From: JBGOTP01 sp041476545
GTDB lineage: Bacteria > Acidobacteriota > Vicinamibacteria > Vicinamibacterales > CAVVIG01
DNA: 40,851 nt
NCBI GenBank assembly: GCA_041476545.1
Contig: JBGOTP010000004.1
Location: 1 to 40,851, forward strand
Direction of reading: 5' to 3'
Shown: positions 40,011 through 40,851 of the stretch, one piece after another
Numbering within the stretch: position 1 is the stretch's first letter
How the letters are laid out: every line of letters starts with the position of its first letter
Notes under the pieces: model-generated
The model's database searches: none
Seen by the model: the letters and a program-made list of their open reading frames with translations, nothing else
What the model was told of the DNA's origin: nothing
Made by a program: the position numbers and the translations under genes

Positions 40011-40851
<841 letters not shown>

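Overview
This 40.9 kb window is high-GC chromosomal DNA from a diderm (Gram-negative-type) bacterium. It carries a TolC outer-membrane channel, a TonB C-terminal-domain protein, a MacA/MacB-type pump and lipoprotein and Sec signals. BshC, a long IspH resembling the plant/cyanobacterial form, ATP-type PEP carboxykinase, several GTG starts, several genes with a TAGAAT-like -10 box directly before the start codon, and glycine-rich adaptor proteins together suggest Acidobacteriota (perhaps Vicinamibacteria). That placement is inference; no rRNA is present. I see no tRNA, rRNA, IS transposase, prophage or CRISPR. Coding density is high and no gene-free stretch exceeds 300 bases.

Layout. 1-2239 (minus): a membrane-anchored MutS-like ATPase, whose 3' end runs into in-frame 27-bp repeats at the window edge, and a sterol desaturase/fatty acid hydroxylase. 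2384-6262 (minus): a tightly overlapping operon of a DUF1801-like protein, a 58-residue one-helix membrane protein, an SSS-family symporter and BshC. 6403-7344 (plus): a metallo-beta-lactamase-fold hydrolase. 7341-10974 (minus): a TPR/AAA+/Fis sigma54-type activator followed by a PilZ protein, with two tandem GGATA-N5-TATCC dyads between them. 11021-12793 (minus) is glucose-6-phosphate isomerase; it shares a symmetric start region with 12810-16792 (plus), a tesA-ybbA-ybbP-like cluster. 16875-18221 (plus): a DksA-type zinc-finger protein, an unknown protein and FolK. 18258-25083 (minus): an efflux operon (Spy-like, TolC, MacA-like adaptor with a huge Gly/Arg-rich insert, MacB-like permease, ATPase) ending with a GNAT acetyltransferase. 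25278-26465 (minus): IspH. 26526-27916 (minus): an ECF sigma factor and its zinc-finger anti-sigma factor. 28064-34534 (plus): pckA, gatB, ftsE, ftsX, a 94-residue unknown and a glycerate 2-kinase. 34541-36796 (plus): RNase R. 36799-38277 (minus): TatA and a geranylgeranyl-reductase-type flavoprotein. 38378-39843 (plus): a YflT-like protein and a TonB-like protein. 40006-end (minus): GroEL C-terminal part.

The most unusual feature lies between the genes. At least eight gene junctions carry short arrays of degenerate tandem units with a period of exactly 7, 8 or 9 bp. Their sequence differs from locus to locus but falls into recurring families. Many contain the stop codon of the adjacent gene, some are laid out as inverted pairs able to fold into imperfect hairpins, and one 9-bp version sits in frame inside the glycerate kinase gene. 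A second theme is repeat insertion into coding sequence (MutS-like C-terminus, flavoprotein residues 100-111). A third is a bidirectional, apparently leaderless promoter formed by a perfect palindrome between the pgi and tesA start codons.
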